DNA of 64,000 nt from Martinezella hainanensis (GCF_900094555.1 NZ_FMAC01000003.1:1-64000), one strand, 5' to 3'. Shown: positions 19,290 through 28,136, numbered from the stretch's first letter. The notes: a model not told the origin generated them from the letters alone. A program made the numbers and translations.

Positions 19290-20432
19290 ATGGCCAGCTC
19301 GGAAACATTCACCACCGGAACATTCGTCGGCCGCATCTGGCGCCCGGATGTTGATGGCCCTGCCCTCGTCATCGTCCGCGACGGTATGCTCTATGACATC
19401 ACGTCGAAGGAAACGCCGACCATGCGCGACCTTCTGGAAAAGGACGATCCGGTTGTTTTCGTTCGCGCGCAAAAGGGCGAAGCCGTTGCCAGGCTCGACG
19501 ATTTGCTCGCCGGCAAGGCTGATCGCTCGGCTCTCCATCTCCTCGCACCCATCGATCTGCAGGCGATCAAGGCCTGTGGCGTCACTTTTGCCCGCTCAAT
19601 GCTGGAGCGTGTCATCGAGGAGCGCGCCGCCGGCAATCCCGATCTTGCTGAAGCGATCCGCGGCAAGGTGACTGCACTGATTGGCGATAGCCTGCGCAAC
19701 CTCAAGGCCGGCTCGCCCGAAGCAGCCAAGGTCAAGGCGGCGCTGATTGAGGAAGGTGTCTGGTCGCAGTATCTCGAAGTCGGCATCGGGCCGGACGCCG
19801 AAGTCTTTTCGAAGTCGCAGGTCATGTCTTCGGTCGGGCCAGGCGCGGATGTCGGTCTGCATCCGATCTCCAAATGGAACAATCCCGAGCCGGAAATCGT
19901 GCTTGCCGTCGACAGCCAGGGCCGGGTCAAGGGCGCAACGCTTGGCAACGACGTCAACCTGCGCGACGTCGAAGGCCGTTCGGCCCTGTTGCTCGGCAAG
20001 GCCAAGGACAACAACGCTTCCTGCTCGATCGGGCCGTTCATCCGTCTGTTCGACGAGACTTACGCTCTGGATGACGTGCGCAATGCCGATCTCGATTTGA
20101 AGGTCGAAGGCGAGGACGGCTATGTGCTGCACGGCCGCTCGTCGATGAAGGAAATCAGCCGCGATCCTCTCGATCTCGTCTCGCAGACCATCGGCCGACA
20201 TCATCAATATCCCGACGGCTTCGTGCTGTTCATGGGAACGCTTTTTGCGCCTGTCGAGGATCGCGACACACCCGGCCAAGGCTTCACCCACAAGATCGGC
20301 GACATCGTCACCATCTCCAACGACAAGCTGGGATCACTCAAAAACCGTGTGCTGCTGTCGACCGATTGCCCCCCCTGGACGTTCGGCGCGTCGCATCTGA
20401 TGCGCAATCTCGCTCGGCGCGGTTTAATTTAA
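19290..20432 (+). CDS. 2-keto-3-deoxypentonate dehydratase, FAH family (XylX-like)
   Basis: A 380-residue cytoplasmic enzyme of the fumarylacetoacetate hydrolase superfamily. It closely resembles Caulobacter XylX, which dehydrates 2-keto-3-deoxy-D-xylonate to alpha-ketoglutarate semialdehyde. Shared segments I recognise include GVTFARSMLERVIEER, LGNDVNLRDVEGRSALLL, AKDNNASCSIGPF and DRDTPGQGFTHKIGD. Metal ligands are likely the acidic residues in NNPEPEIVL and GNDVNLRD. GGAGGAG precedes the ATG at 19290. Length fits XylX (about 385). The equivalent L-arabinonate enzyme is an alternative. It is separated from the GH4 operon by a terminator, so it may have its own promoter in 19174-19289. Confidence 0.82.
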   Translation: MASSETFTTGTFVGRIWRPDVDGPALVIVRDGMLYDITSKETPTMRDLLEKDDPVVFVRAQKGEAVARLDDLLAGKADRSALHLLAPIDLQAIKACGVTFARSMLERVIEERAAGNPDLAEAIRGKVTALIGDSLRNLKAGSPEAAKVKAALIEEGVWSQYLEVGIGPDAEVFSKSQVMSSVGPGADVGLHPISKWNNPEPEIVLAVDSQGRVKGATLGNDVNLRDVEGRSALLLGKAKDNNASCSIGPFIRLFDETYALDDVRNADLDLKVEGEDGYVLHGRSSMKEISRDPLDLVSQTIGRHHQYPDGFVLFMGTLFAPVEDRDTPGQGFTHKIGDIVTISNDKLGSLKNRVLLSTDCPPWTFGASHLMRNLARRGLI

Positions 20433-20968
20433 GGCGTCGGCCGGCGAACGCAAGACTGGAGGGATGACAGTTTTGTCGTCAATTGCGCGGCATCGATCAA
20501 GGCAAGATTGCCGCCGGCGAAAAATGCATCGTTGGAAACATCGCGCCCGACCCATGGCGGCGGCATGATTGCGTCCAGCACGGCGGCCGACTCCGCTTCG
20601 ATCTCGCATAGAACCAAGCCGTCAAGCTGACCTTCGAAAACATCGAGGCAGAGCGTGGACAAGGCGATATTGTACCGCCTCTTGCGAACGCCTTTGCCGC
20701 TCAGTGCTGAAAGGAGATCATATTCCTGCGATGTCAGGTAGATATTGACGATTGCGAGGGGATCGGCACTCGGACCGGGGTACTTCTTACAGAGCTTGTA
20801 TTGCTCGTTTCCATCCTCGCAGATAATCTTGCGCAGGCGCAGCCTGGTGCCGTCGAGATAAAGATCTTCAATCAGCCGGGATGCTATTCCGGAAAGATCT
20901 GGAATGTCGCTGAGAAGAAAACGGCGTTCATATTCGGGCCGGGCATATTTCGGAATTGAGTTCGCCAT
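20429..20968 (-). CDS. CYTH-domain protein
   Basis: A 179-residue protein of the CYTH superfamily (class IV adenylate cyclases, thiamine triphosphatases, inorganic triphosphatases). The N-terminal ExExK hallmark appears as EYERRF at 12-17, with Arg at the lysine position. Basic and acidic strands of the tunnel follow: TRLRLRK (41-47), YKLCKK (57-62), VRKRRYN (94-100), DVFEGQLDG (109-117) and CEIEAE (121-126). It probably binds or hydrolyses a triphosphate ligand with Mg2+. Its 3' end overlaps the convergent FAH gene by four bases. It lies last in a long minus-strand series after the cyclic-nucleotide-binding gene. Cyclase activity cannot be inferred from sequence alone. Confidence 0.8.
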   Translation of the reverse strand: MANSIPKYARPEYERRFLLSDIPDLSGIASRLIEDLYLDGTRLRLRKIICEDGNEQYKLCKKYPGPSADPLAIVNIYLTSQEYDLLSALSGKGVRKRRYNIALSTLCLDVFEGQLDGLVLCEIEAESAAVLDAIMPPPWVGRDVSNDAFFAGGNLALIDAAQLTTKLSSLQSCVRRPTP

Positions 20969-21020
20969 ATTGAAATGGGGCGCCCGCCTCTCAAAAGCAC
21001 GGGCACCTGCCCCCTCAATC

Positions 21021-21497
21021 TCAATGGGTGGACATCGACTGTGGCTGGTTGAGGCGGCTGCGGACGGCGGTCAGTTCCGAGGTCGTGTGGTTGAGGCGGT
21101 CTGCCAGCACGCGCATGATCTCGACGGCCATTTCCGGGAAATCGCTGAGCAGCTTCAGGAAATGCTCCTTGCTGATCTTCAGGGCTTCCAGCCTGGAAGT
21201 CGCTTTCACCGTGGCTGTACGGGAGACATCGCAGAGGATGGCAATTTCGCCCACGATGGAATTGAGATCGACTTCGGCAACCTTGATCTCGCCGGCTGGG
21301 CTATCGACGAGAATATCAGCAGTTCCTGAAAGAACAACATAGGCCGCATCACCTTGATCGCCCTGATGAAACAGGATTTGGCCAGCATTGTAGCTGACCC
21401 GATCGGACGTAAACGCCAAGAGTTTCAATTTTGCGGGTGCAATGCGCGAAAAAATCGGCACCCGCTTCAGCATTTCAACTTCGTCCTTCAGAAGCAT
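21021..21497 (-). CDS. stand-alone cyclic-nucleotide-binding protein
   Basis: A 158-residue protein consisting of one cNMP-binding beta-roll (about 10-125) plus a C-terminal helix, with no DNA-binding or enzymatic domain. The phosphate-binding cassette reads GEIAILCDVSRTATV from residue 83. It keeps the key Glu84 and Arg93 that bind the ribose and cyclic phosphate, so binding of cAMP or cGMP is plausible. It sits 53 bases downstream of a degenerate ABC exporter gene and upstream of the CYTH gene. In context it is a candidate signal receptor for the pseudo-ABC protein or another partner. Family membership is clear; partner and ligand are inferred. Confidence 0.85.
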   Translation of the reverse strand: MLLKDEVEMLKRVPIFSRIAPAKLKLLAFTSDRVSYNAGQILFHQGDQGDAAYVVLSGTADILVDSPAGEIKVAEVDLNSIVGEIAILCDVSRTATVKATSRLEALKISKEHFLKLLSDFPEMAVEIMRVLADRLNHTTSELTAVRSRLNQPQSMSTH

Positions 21498-21550
21498 GAG
21501 CTTCGGTACCCCCAGTGTTCGGCCCCAGACGCCACTGTTGAGATAGGATA

Positions 21551-24265
21551 TTACGATAACAGTTCTTTGAACATACCGTTTTTCTCTAAAAGATCGGTAG
21601 TGGAGCCACTTTCGACAAGACTGCCGTGGTCGAAGACCAGAACACGGTCGAATAGTTCGGCAAAGCTGGGATTGGACAGGACCCAGATGATCGCCGGCGC
21701 ATAGCCGTCGCTGTCGAACTCGCCGAGAATAGCCCTCGCAATCTGATCCTGAACGCGGTGGTCGAGCGCCGGCAGCGGGCGATTGCAGATGATATAGTCG
21801 GCACGTTTCAAAAGGGCGCGACCGAGATTGAGTTTCTGGCGCTGCACGTTTGTCAGGCGCTTGCCACCCGAGCCGACATCGAAATCCAGGCCGATCGACA
21901 GAACGCCGTCATGCATGCCGAGACGCCCGAACACATCATACATGATCTGGTGGATACGTTCCGGCGCATTTGCCTGTTGATGAGCGATACGGCCGAACAG
22001 CACGTTATCCATCAAGGTGGCGGAGGCGGTAAAGCGCTCCGGATCGTAGCGCTCGATGACCTTGGCGAGATCGGCTGGAATATTCTCATAGAATTTCGCG
22101 CGCGCCTGCACGATCTTTTCCATGAGTACCTGTGTCAGAAGGCCGAAGCGGTGACGTGGTTCAATATAGGAGAAGCTCAGGCGGATGATGGCGGCTCGCT
22201 CGTCGTCGGTGGCCGCCTCATAGCCCTTGCCATTGAGCTTCTGCAACAGCGCCTCGTAGGTCGGGATGTCTTCCGCCGTCATGAAGGTCAGCTGCTGGAA
22301 GAACGGATGGTCCGGCGGCAGGTCGGTAAAGAGCTCGACCGCGTTCTCGGCGATCTCGAGACCCATATCGTACAAGTCGGACACCAGGCCCGTCTCGGCA
22401 AATATCTGCCGGAAGTAGGGGTGTGCCGCCAGCTTGCGATTGGTCATCTGCGGCCGCTTCAGCGTGCCGAACAGCAGATTTTCACCAACAGTCGCCTGCA
22501 GATTGTAAGCATCAAACTCGAAGGGAACCACGAGATCCTCGAGTTTTTCCTCTTCAAGTCGCAACCGCAATGCCTGCCGCAGCTCGACGATGCGCGACGT
22601 CAGATCCTGATGCGCGGCAGCGTCCACATTCGAACGCAATGCCATGTCGAAAATATCCTGCGACATGGTAACGGCATCGAGAACCGGACGGATGGCGGAA
22701 TAGATATCATCCGGCCCCGTTGCGCCGGCGGCGGCATAATCCACCCAATCGCTATTGAGATCGAATTCCGGATTGGCCGCGCGCCGGGCCTCGGCCACGC
22801 TCCACTTGGCCTTTGTAGCCTCATCCTCGCTGTAAACCGGGGCAACGAGCGGCGCATGCTTGAGACCATAGAGCAGGTTGCTGCGCAAGGTGCCGTGGAA
22901 GAAGAACGTCTCGGAAGAAGCATAGGCAATGCGTCGCCCGGTAAGCGATTCCGGTAGTTCGAGGATATCGCGCCCGTCGATCGAGACGCGGCCGCTATCT
23001 GGCCAGATCAGGCGCCCGAATGCCTCGGCGAGATATTCACCACCCGCACCACTATCGCCGACGATCGCCACCCTTTCACCTGGCTGAATCTCGACTGAGA
23101 CGTGATCCAGCACGCGCGCGCCGCTATCGTCGACGACAGTCAGATTAGTCGCAACGAGGGCATGAGTGATGCGGCCCGCCGGCGCATGCGAGACGACCTG
23201 GATTTTCGGGTCGATCAGATTGTCGACGCTGAACTGCTCGACCACCTGATTGTACTTCACCTGAACGTCCTGTCGCGACTGGTCCCAGTCGATCAGCTCC
23301 TTCAACGGTCCCGGCAGATCCTTGTACGCATTGATGACGGCAACAAGCTGACCGATGTCCAGGCGACCCTGCAACGCCAGGAAGCCGCCGATCAGGTAGA
23401 ACAGGAATGGCGTCACCTGAGCGAGGAAGTTATTGATGAATTTCACCAGAAACTTCCACTGGTAGAGGTCGTAGCGGATCGAGAAGATCAATCCGAGCCG
23501 GTGAGCAATGTCGGCACGCTCCAGGTTCGTGGTATCGTTGGCGTGGATGGTGCCGATACCATCGACAATCTCGCCGACGCGGCCGGAAAGCTCGCGCGCC
23601 GTCAACTGTCGCTGACGACCGAGTTCCAGGAGCCGCTTGCGCATGCGGGGAATGACGATCGCCTGCACGGCGACGATGGCGGCGGCGATCATGCCGAGCC
23701 AGAAATTCTGCATGATGATGAAGATGAGCGCGGTGACCGCCTGACCGCCGAGAAGGGCGGGTTGTACGAAGGCGTCGCCCGTGAAGCCGCCCATCGGCTC
23801 CACCTCGTCCTTGATCATGGTGGCGATTTCGGCGGGCTTTACCCGCTTGAAATGCACTGGAGGAAACCGCAGCACGCGATCGATCAGCTCGAAGCGAATG
23901 CGGCGAAGCATACGCTCGCCCAGCCGTCCCTTATAGGTGTTGATATAGAGCTTGAAGAGACCGTTGAGGACGACAAGCGCCAGAAACACCATGCTCAGCG
24001 CAACGAGCATCCACATGCGCGTCAGCTGCACGCCCTGAAAAATCTCGACATGACCGAGGAGCGGCATATCGAAGGCGATATGCATGAAGGTCTGCGTATC
24101 GCCGGGATGTTCGAAACCCTTGCCCTGTATAGGCCCGTTGACGATCTGCTTCGGCAAGTCGAAGGACAGGAAGTACGGGATCATCGAGGCCGCGACGACA
24201 AGCAGTATCCAGATCTGCTCCAGCCGGGTATTCGACCAAATGTAGCGCGCTAGGCTTTTTTCCAT
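21551..24265 (-). CDS. ABC-exporter-like protein with degenerate, expanded ATPase domain
   Basis: A 904-residue membrane protein. Residues 1-345 form an ABC-exporter membrane domain with about six helices. The nucleotide-binding region (365-904) has lost the catalytic residues. Walker A reads GDSGAGGE at 403-410 (Lys to Gly, Ser/Thr to Glu), the signature reads LTNVQ near 804, and Walker B reads YIICNRPLPALD at 824-835 (Asp-Glu to Asn-Arg). The switch His position holds NP. A segment of about 290 residues separates P-loop and signature, and it repeats the post-Q-loop motif: GTLRSNLLYG (458-467), ATVGENLLFG (591-600), ATLMDNVLFG (749-758). Usual exporters are about 600 residues. ATP-driven export is doubtful; a regulatory or scaffold role, possibly with the neighbouring cyclic-nucleotide-binding protein, is inferred. 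Confidence 0.88.
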   Translation of the reverse strand: MEKSLARYIWSNTRLEQIWILLVVAASMIPYFLSFDLPKQIVNGPIQGKGFEHPGDTQTFMHIAFDMPLLGHVEIFQGVQLTRMWMLVALSMVFLALVVLNGLFKLYINTYKGRLGERMLRRIRFELIDRVLRFPPVHFKRVKPAEIATMIKDEVEPMGGFTGDAFVQPALLGGQAVTALIFIIMQNFWLGMIAAAIVAVQAIVIPRMRKRLLELGRQRQLTARELSGRVGEIVDGIGTIHANDTTNLERADIAHRLGLIFSIRYDLYQWKFLVKFINNFLAQVTPFLFYLIGGFLALQGRLDIGQLVAVINAYKDLPGPLKELIDWDQSRQDVQVKYNQVVEQFSVDNLIDPKIQVVSHAPAGRITHALVATNLTVVDDSGARVLDHVSVEIQPGERVAIVGDSGAGGEYLAEAFGRLIWPDSGRVSIDGRDILELPESLTGRRIAYASSETFFFHGTLRSNLLYGLKHAPLVAPVYSEDEATKAKWSVAEARRAANPEFDLNSDWVDYAAAGATGPDDIYSAIRPVLDAVTMSQDIFDMALRSNVDAAAHQDLTSRIVELRQALRLRLEEEKLEDLVVPFEFDAYNLQATVGENLLFGTLKRPQMTNRKLAAHPYFRQIFAETGLVSDLYDMGLEIAENAVELFTDLPPDHPFFQQLTFMTAEDIPTYEALLQKLNGKGYEAATDDERAAIIRLSFSYIEPRHRFGLLTQVLMEKIVQARAKFYENIPADLAKVIERYDPERFTASATLMDNVLFGRIAHQQANAPERIHQIMYDVFGRLGMHDGVLSIGLDFDVGSGGKRLTNVQRQKLNLGRALLKRADYIICNRPLPALDHRVQDQIARAILGEFDSDGYAPAIIWVLSNPSFAELFDRVLVFDHGSLVESGSTTDLLEKNGMFKELLS

Positions 24266-24268
24266 TGC

Positions 24269-24367
24269 TTACTGCAGGCTTTCAAATTCAACGCCCAGCG
24301 CCAGCGCGACGCCGGCACCGATGTTGCAGAGATGCGGGAAGGTTTCGTTACGGATGCGTGGCCCCAT
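24269..24367 (-). other. possible 32-residue leader ORF before the pseudo-ABC gene
   Basis: An ATG at 24367 opens a 32-residue frame (MGPRIRNETFPHLCNI, then GAGVALALGVEFESLQ) ending three bases before the pseudo-ABC start. The tight spacing would allow translational coupling. There is no clear ribosome site for this ATG. A competing frame from a GTG preceded by GGGAGGAG overlaps it. It may instead be a short dispersed repeat or untranslated leader. Confidence 0.25.
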
Positions 24368-24502
24368 ATCTGAAAGGGGACGCCGCCCGGTCTTTCGTCC
24401 ACGCTCCTCCCGATTCATCGATTTTTCGATTTATATCACAAGATTGCGGGAATCCAGGAGGATAAAACGACAGGATGTCTCCGATAGCCGGCGCACACGT
24501 TC

Positions 24503-25648
24503 CTACCTGACCTCACGCAGAATGGCGGATGTTCTGGCGGCGCCGCCGAGATCGATATCCGGGTTGCCTGGCTTGGGTCGGGACAGTGCCGTCTTCACGG
24601 CCTCGACCAGCATATCCGCCGTCAATCCCGCCTCCGGCAGGGCCAATGCCAACCCCAATCTCTCCAGCCGCTCGGCCCTGACGGACTGCTCCGTCTCGCC
24701 GCCAGCGGTGAAAGGAACCAGAATGGCGCGGCAGCCGGCCACGAGAAGATCGCCGACCGTATTGTAGCCGGCCTGCGAGATCGACAGCTCGGCGCCACGC
24801 AGAAGAGAGGGAAAATCCTTGCGGAAGCGAACGAGCTCGACATTGTCAGGCGCGTCCACGGCGAGATCGGCATAATCCTGGTCGGGCAGGTTCGGTCCGG
24901 CGATCAATAGCCAGCGACGATCGGTCGCCACGCGGCTTGCCGCCTCGAGCGAGGCGCGGATGAGATCGCGCCCGACAGCGCCGCCGCCAGCCGAAACAAC
25001 GATATCGAAGGTTTCGACGGGTTCCGGCGGCGGAGCGGGTGCGACAAGACCCGTATAGACGATCTTGGCAGCGATCGCCTCGGTCAAGGGAAAGGTCTCT
25101 TCCAGCCGGACGAAATGCGGATCGCCGTGAACGAGCACGCCATCGAAGTGATCGCGCAGGAGGCCCACCGTCTCTTCGTCACGCCCCGGTTTCTTCTGCT
25201 GCTGCAGAATATCGCGCACCGAGGTATAGAGCCTCGGCTTCGGATCGGCTTCCGAAATGGCATCGAGCAGCGGCAGAAGCTCGAAGCGCATCTGTCTGCG
25301 ACCGAAGGGAAAGGCCTCGATGATGACGACATCGGGTGCCGCTTGTCGGAATGCCTCCAGCAGCAAGTCGCGACGCCGAGACAGGAACTCCTCGTCGGCG
25401 GCATTGCCAGACTGATCGGCAAGGCCGGAGAAGCCGGCACTGCTGGCAACCACGGCCGGCAATGTGACGGAGGTGACATCTGCCCCCGGAAAGCCGTTCA
25501 CCGGCACGCCGCCGGTGACCACCGTCACCCGGCAACCGTCTTTCGCCAGCGCGCTGGCAATGCGGCTCGCCCGCGCCAGATGGCCGATGCCAAGCAGGTG
25601 CTGAACGTAGAAAAAGACCCGCAAGGGGGAATTACGCAAGGCCGTCAT
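24503..25648 (-). CDS. glycosyltransferase, MurG-like fold (COG4671 type)
   Basis: A 381-residue GT-B enzyme. The N-terminal motif LLGIGHLARASRIASAL (about 18-34) and the C-terminal donor-site region with ISQAGYNTVGDLLVAG and PFTAGGETEQ (about 285-325) mark a UDP-sugar transferase of the MurG/GT28-like group. The ATG at 25648 overlaps the preceding glycosyltransferase stop as ATGA. A second ATG at 25663 has a better upstream purine run, so the start is uncertain by five residues. No membrane helix is evident. The same motif occurs in the gene two places upstream, so the two are paralogues. Acceptor unknown. Confidence 0.85.
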   Translation of the reverse strand: MTALRNSPLRVFFYVQHLLGIGHLARASRIASALAKDGCRVTVVTGGVPVNGFPGADVTSVTLPAVVASSAGFSGLADQSGNAADEEFLSRRRDLLLEAFRQAAPDVVIIEAFPFGRRQMRFELLPLLDAISEADPKPRLYTSVRDILQQQKKPGRDEETVGLLRDHFDGVLVHGDPHFVRLEETFPLTEAIAAKIVYTGLVAPAPPPEPVETFDIVVSAGGGAVGRDLIRASLEAASRVATDRRWLLIAGPNLPDQDYADLAVDAPDNVELVRFRKDFPSLLRGAELSISQAGYNTVGDLLVAGCRAILVPFTAGGETEQSVRAERLERLGLALALPEAGLTADMLVEAVKTALSRPKPGNPDIDLGGAARTSAILREVR

Positions 25649-26904
25649 GCGGATTTCCGCCATTGATCTTCTTTCCGCCATTGCTCCTCGAACAGCCCAG
25701 TCAGTTGCCGGATGCTGGCGTGATAGTCGAAATGCTCGCGCACTCGCCTTTCGGCCGCCTCGCCCAGCCTATGGCGCAGTGCCGGATTGCGAATGGCAGA
25801 TTCCAGCGCCACGGCAAGCGCCTGCGGGTCCTCCGGGGCAACAACAAGACCGTTCGTACCATCTTCGAGCAGTTCGGGAACGCCGGAGACATCGGTGGAG
25901 ACGCAGACAAGACGCTGGCTCGAGGCTTCGACAAGCACGTTCGGGAGCCCGTCACGGTCGCCGTCGGCGGCTACCCGGCAGGCGAGCGCGAAGATATCGG
26001 CCTGGCGATAATGGGCAAGCACATCCTCCTGCGCCAACGCACCCTTCCAGGTGATGCGATCGGCAATGCCGAGCGCATCTGCCAATGCCTTCAATTTCGA
26101 AAGGCCGTCGCCGCCGCCGATATGGGTGAAACGCCAGCTGAGATCACCGGGAAGCAACGCCAGCGCCTTCAATAGCACATCGTATCCCTTTTTCTCGACA
26201 GCGCGGCCGACGCTGAGAATGAAGGCGGGATCGGAAGCGTCCTTGCCATCACGGCTAGAATGTTCGCCTGTGAACGGGCCGAAGCGATCGAGGTCCAGAC
26301 CGTGATAGCTCAGATGAACCTTGTCATCTGCCCCGATCAGATCGCGCATGTGCTCGAAGCCGGTGCGCGTGCACGTCACGGTCCAGCGGGCGCGGGCGAG
26401 CTTTTCCGAAAGTTCCCAATCCGGCGACGTCCAGATGTCCTTGGCATGGGCAGAGCAGGTCCAGGGAATGCCGGTCATGATGCTGGCATAGGACGTTACC
26501 GAAGCCGGCGTGTGGATGAAATGCGCATGAAGCCACTCGCCGCCATCGGGCCACTCATGCGCCAATACGAGCGCCTGACCGAAGCGTCGCACACGGTTTG
26601 GGGTGATATCACGTTTAAGATCGGCGAGAAATTGCTTCAGGAGCGGCTTGAACCCAGGCCTGCCGATGCCGGCCAAGAAGGCGCGAAGCACCCTCAGCGG
26701 TTCGTTGTGCAGATATTCGGGCAGATAGAGGACGCGCGCCCTGATCTCGTCATGGACGGGATGGCGCTTCTTGTCCGTGGGCTTGCGCATGGAAATCAGC
26801 GTCAGGTCGAAGCCGGCCTTCTCCAGGCCGAGCAGCTCTTGCGCAATGAAGGTTTCCGACAGGCGGGGATAGCCTTTCAGGACCACCAGTATTTTCTTCC
26901 GCAT
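25645..26904 (-). CDS. glycosyltransferase family 4
   Basis: A 419-residue GT-B enzyme of the GT4 family. It opens KKILVVLKGYPRLSETFIAQ. The donor-binding domain shows ILSVGRAVEKKGYDVLLKAL near 230-250 and the EX7E-like segment around PNVLVEASSQRLVCVSTDVSGVPELL (seen as separate pieces, about 325-350). It transfers a nucleotide-activated sugar to an unknown acceptor at the cytoplasmic face. It lies between two MurG-like transferases with 17-base and 4-base junctions, so the three are surely co-transcribed. The FIAQELLGL opening resembles the colanic-acid-type GT4 group; the polymer is unknown. Confidence 0.88.
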   Translation of the reverse strand: MRKKILVVLKGYPRLSETFIAQELLGLEKAGFDLTLISMRKPTDKKRHPVHDEIRARVLYLPEYLHNEPLRVLRAFLAGIGRPGFKPLLKQFLADLKRDITPNRVRRFGQALVLAHEWPDGGEWLHAHFIHTPASVTSYASIMTGIPWTCSAHAKDIWTSPDWELSEKLARARWTVTCTRTGFEHMRDLIGADDKVHLSYHGLDLDRFGPFTGEHSSRDGKDASDPAFILSVGRAVEKKGYDVLLKALALLPGDLSWRFTHIGGGDGLSKLKALADALGIADRITWKGALAQEDVLAHYRQADIFALACRVAADGDRDGLPNVLVEASSQRLVCVSTDVSGVPELLEDGTNGLVVAPEDPQALAVALESAIRNPALRHRLGEAAERRVREHFDYHASIRQLTGLFEEQWRKEDQWRKSA

Positions 26905-26921
26905 CGACAGGTTCCGGTGAT

Positions 26922-28136
26922 CTACTCGGCAACGATCGATAGCGGCGTATAGCGCTCGCGGTCATCGAACCATTCGCCGACGGTGCGCGAAATATGCACG
27001 AGCCCTTCCAGGCGCATGTTGCTGGCGCTCGCCGAGGGCGGCGCCCGGTTCGGCAGGCGTTTCAGGGCAGCGGCAAGTTGCTTCGGATCGGCCGATTCTT
27101 CCGGCAGCAGCATATCGACGAGACCGAGCTCGCTTGCCCGCTGCGCGCGGATGAGCTGCTCCTCGCGTGGCCGCGTGCGGGGGATGATCAGCGCTGGCTT
27201 GTCGAAAGACAGGATCTCGCAATAGGTATTGTAGCCCCCCATCGCGACGACGGCCTTGGCGCCGGCAATCAGCTCTTCCATCTTGTTGTCGAACTCGATG
27301 ACCTGCAGACAGCCGATCTTGCTGGCGCGCTCCAGCAACTGGCTGCGCTCCTTGGCCGGCATATAGGGGCCAAGCACGATCAGCGTCTTCTGCGTGAGAG
27401 AACTGTCATCTTCGAAAGCGGCAATGACATCGCTGACAAGATCGGCACCGTCGCCACCGCCGCCTGTTGTCACCAGGATATAATCTTCATCCGGCACATG
27501 TTCGGACTTCGTGCCCAGAGTGGAGACGCTACGCTGCAGGAAGCCGACGAACTCCATCTTGCGACGCACGCCAGGGGGAACATCAAGGCCAACGAGCGGA
27601 TCGTGAAAATCCGGCGGCCCATAGACCCAGACGCGATCATAGAATTGATCGATCTTCTGCAGGACATTGTTCCTCTTCCACTCGGCCTCCAGCAGGTGCG
27701 GCGCATCCATGACGTCGCGCATGCCAAGAACAAGCGTCGTGCCGCGCGCCTTGAGATAGGTCAGCGTCTCCTCGACTTCGCCTTTCAGCCCCATCGGCTC
27801 CTTATCTACGATGAAGACGTCGGGCTGGAAGGTTTCGGCCGTATGGCGAATGATCGATTGCCGCATCTTCAACGTTTCCTGCAGCGCGACATGGCTCGCC
27901 ATAGACGTGTATTCGCCGTCGCGCAGCTTGATGACGCTCGGCACTTTGACGAAATCGACACGAGCACGATAATCGAATGCCCCTGCGATCGTCGCGCCGG
28001 AAATGATCAGCACGTTCAAACCGCGATAGTCCTCAACAAGCGCATGGGCAATCGTTCTGCACCGCCTCAAATGGCCGAGACCGAACGTGTCGTGGCTATA
28101 CATGAGGATTCGAGCATCTTCTAAGCGCCGCTTCAT
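26922..28136 (-). CDS. glycosyltransferase, MurG-like fold (COG4671 type)
   Basis: A 404-residue GT-B protein related to the gene two places downstream. It carries HDTFGLGHLRRCRTIAHAL near 15-33 and a C-terminal donor region with AVVAMGGYNTYCEILSFDKP near 300-320. I chose the ATG at 28136 (MKRRLEDARILMYSHD) because conserved sequence begins directly after it and AGAGG precedes it. It follows the importer permease by 101 bases. Together with its paralogue and the GT4 enzyme it may build a short oligosaccharide. Acceptor and donor cannot be read from sequence. Confidence 0.84.
   Translation of the reverse strand: MKRRLEDARILMYSHDTFGLGHLRRCRTIAHALVEDYRGLNVLIISGATIAGAFDYRARVDFVKVPSVIKLRDGEYTSMASHVALQETLKMRQSIIRHTAETFQPDVFIVDKEPMGLKGEVEETLTYLKARGTTLVLGMRDVMDAPHLLEAEWKRNNVLQKIDQFYDRVWVYGPPDFHDPLVGLDVPPGVRRKMEFVGFLQRSVSTLGTKSEHVPDEDYILVTTGGGGDGADLVSDVIAAFEDDSSLTQKTLIVLGPYMPAKERSQLLERASKIGCLQVIEFDNKMEELIAGAKAVVAMGGYNTYCEILSFDKPALIIPRTRPREEQLIRAQRASELGLVDMLLPEESADPKQLAAALKRLPNRAPPSASASNMRLEGLVHISRTVGEWFDDRERYTPLSIVAE

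Noticed and set aside
24503..28136. Assignment of the three glycosyltransferases to a named polysaccharide (succinoglycan, cyclic glucan, LPS).
   Set aside because: No polymerase, flippase or characteristic pathway gene is nearby, so naming a polymer would be unsupported.
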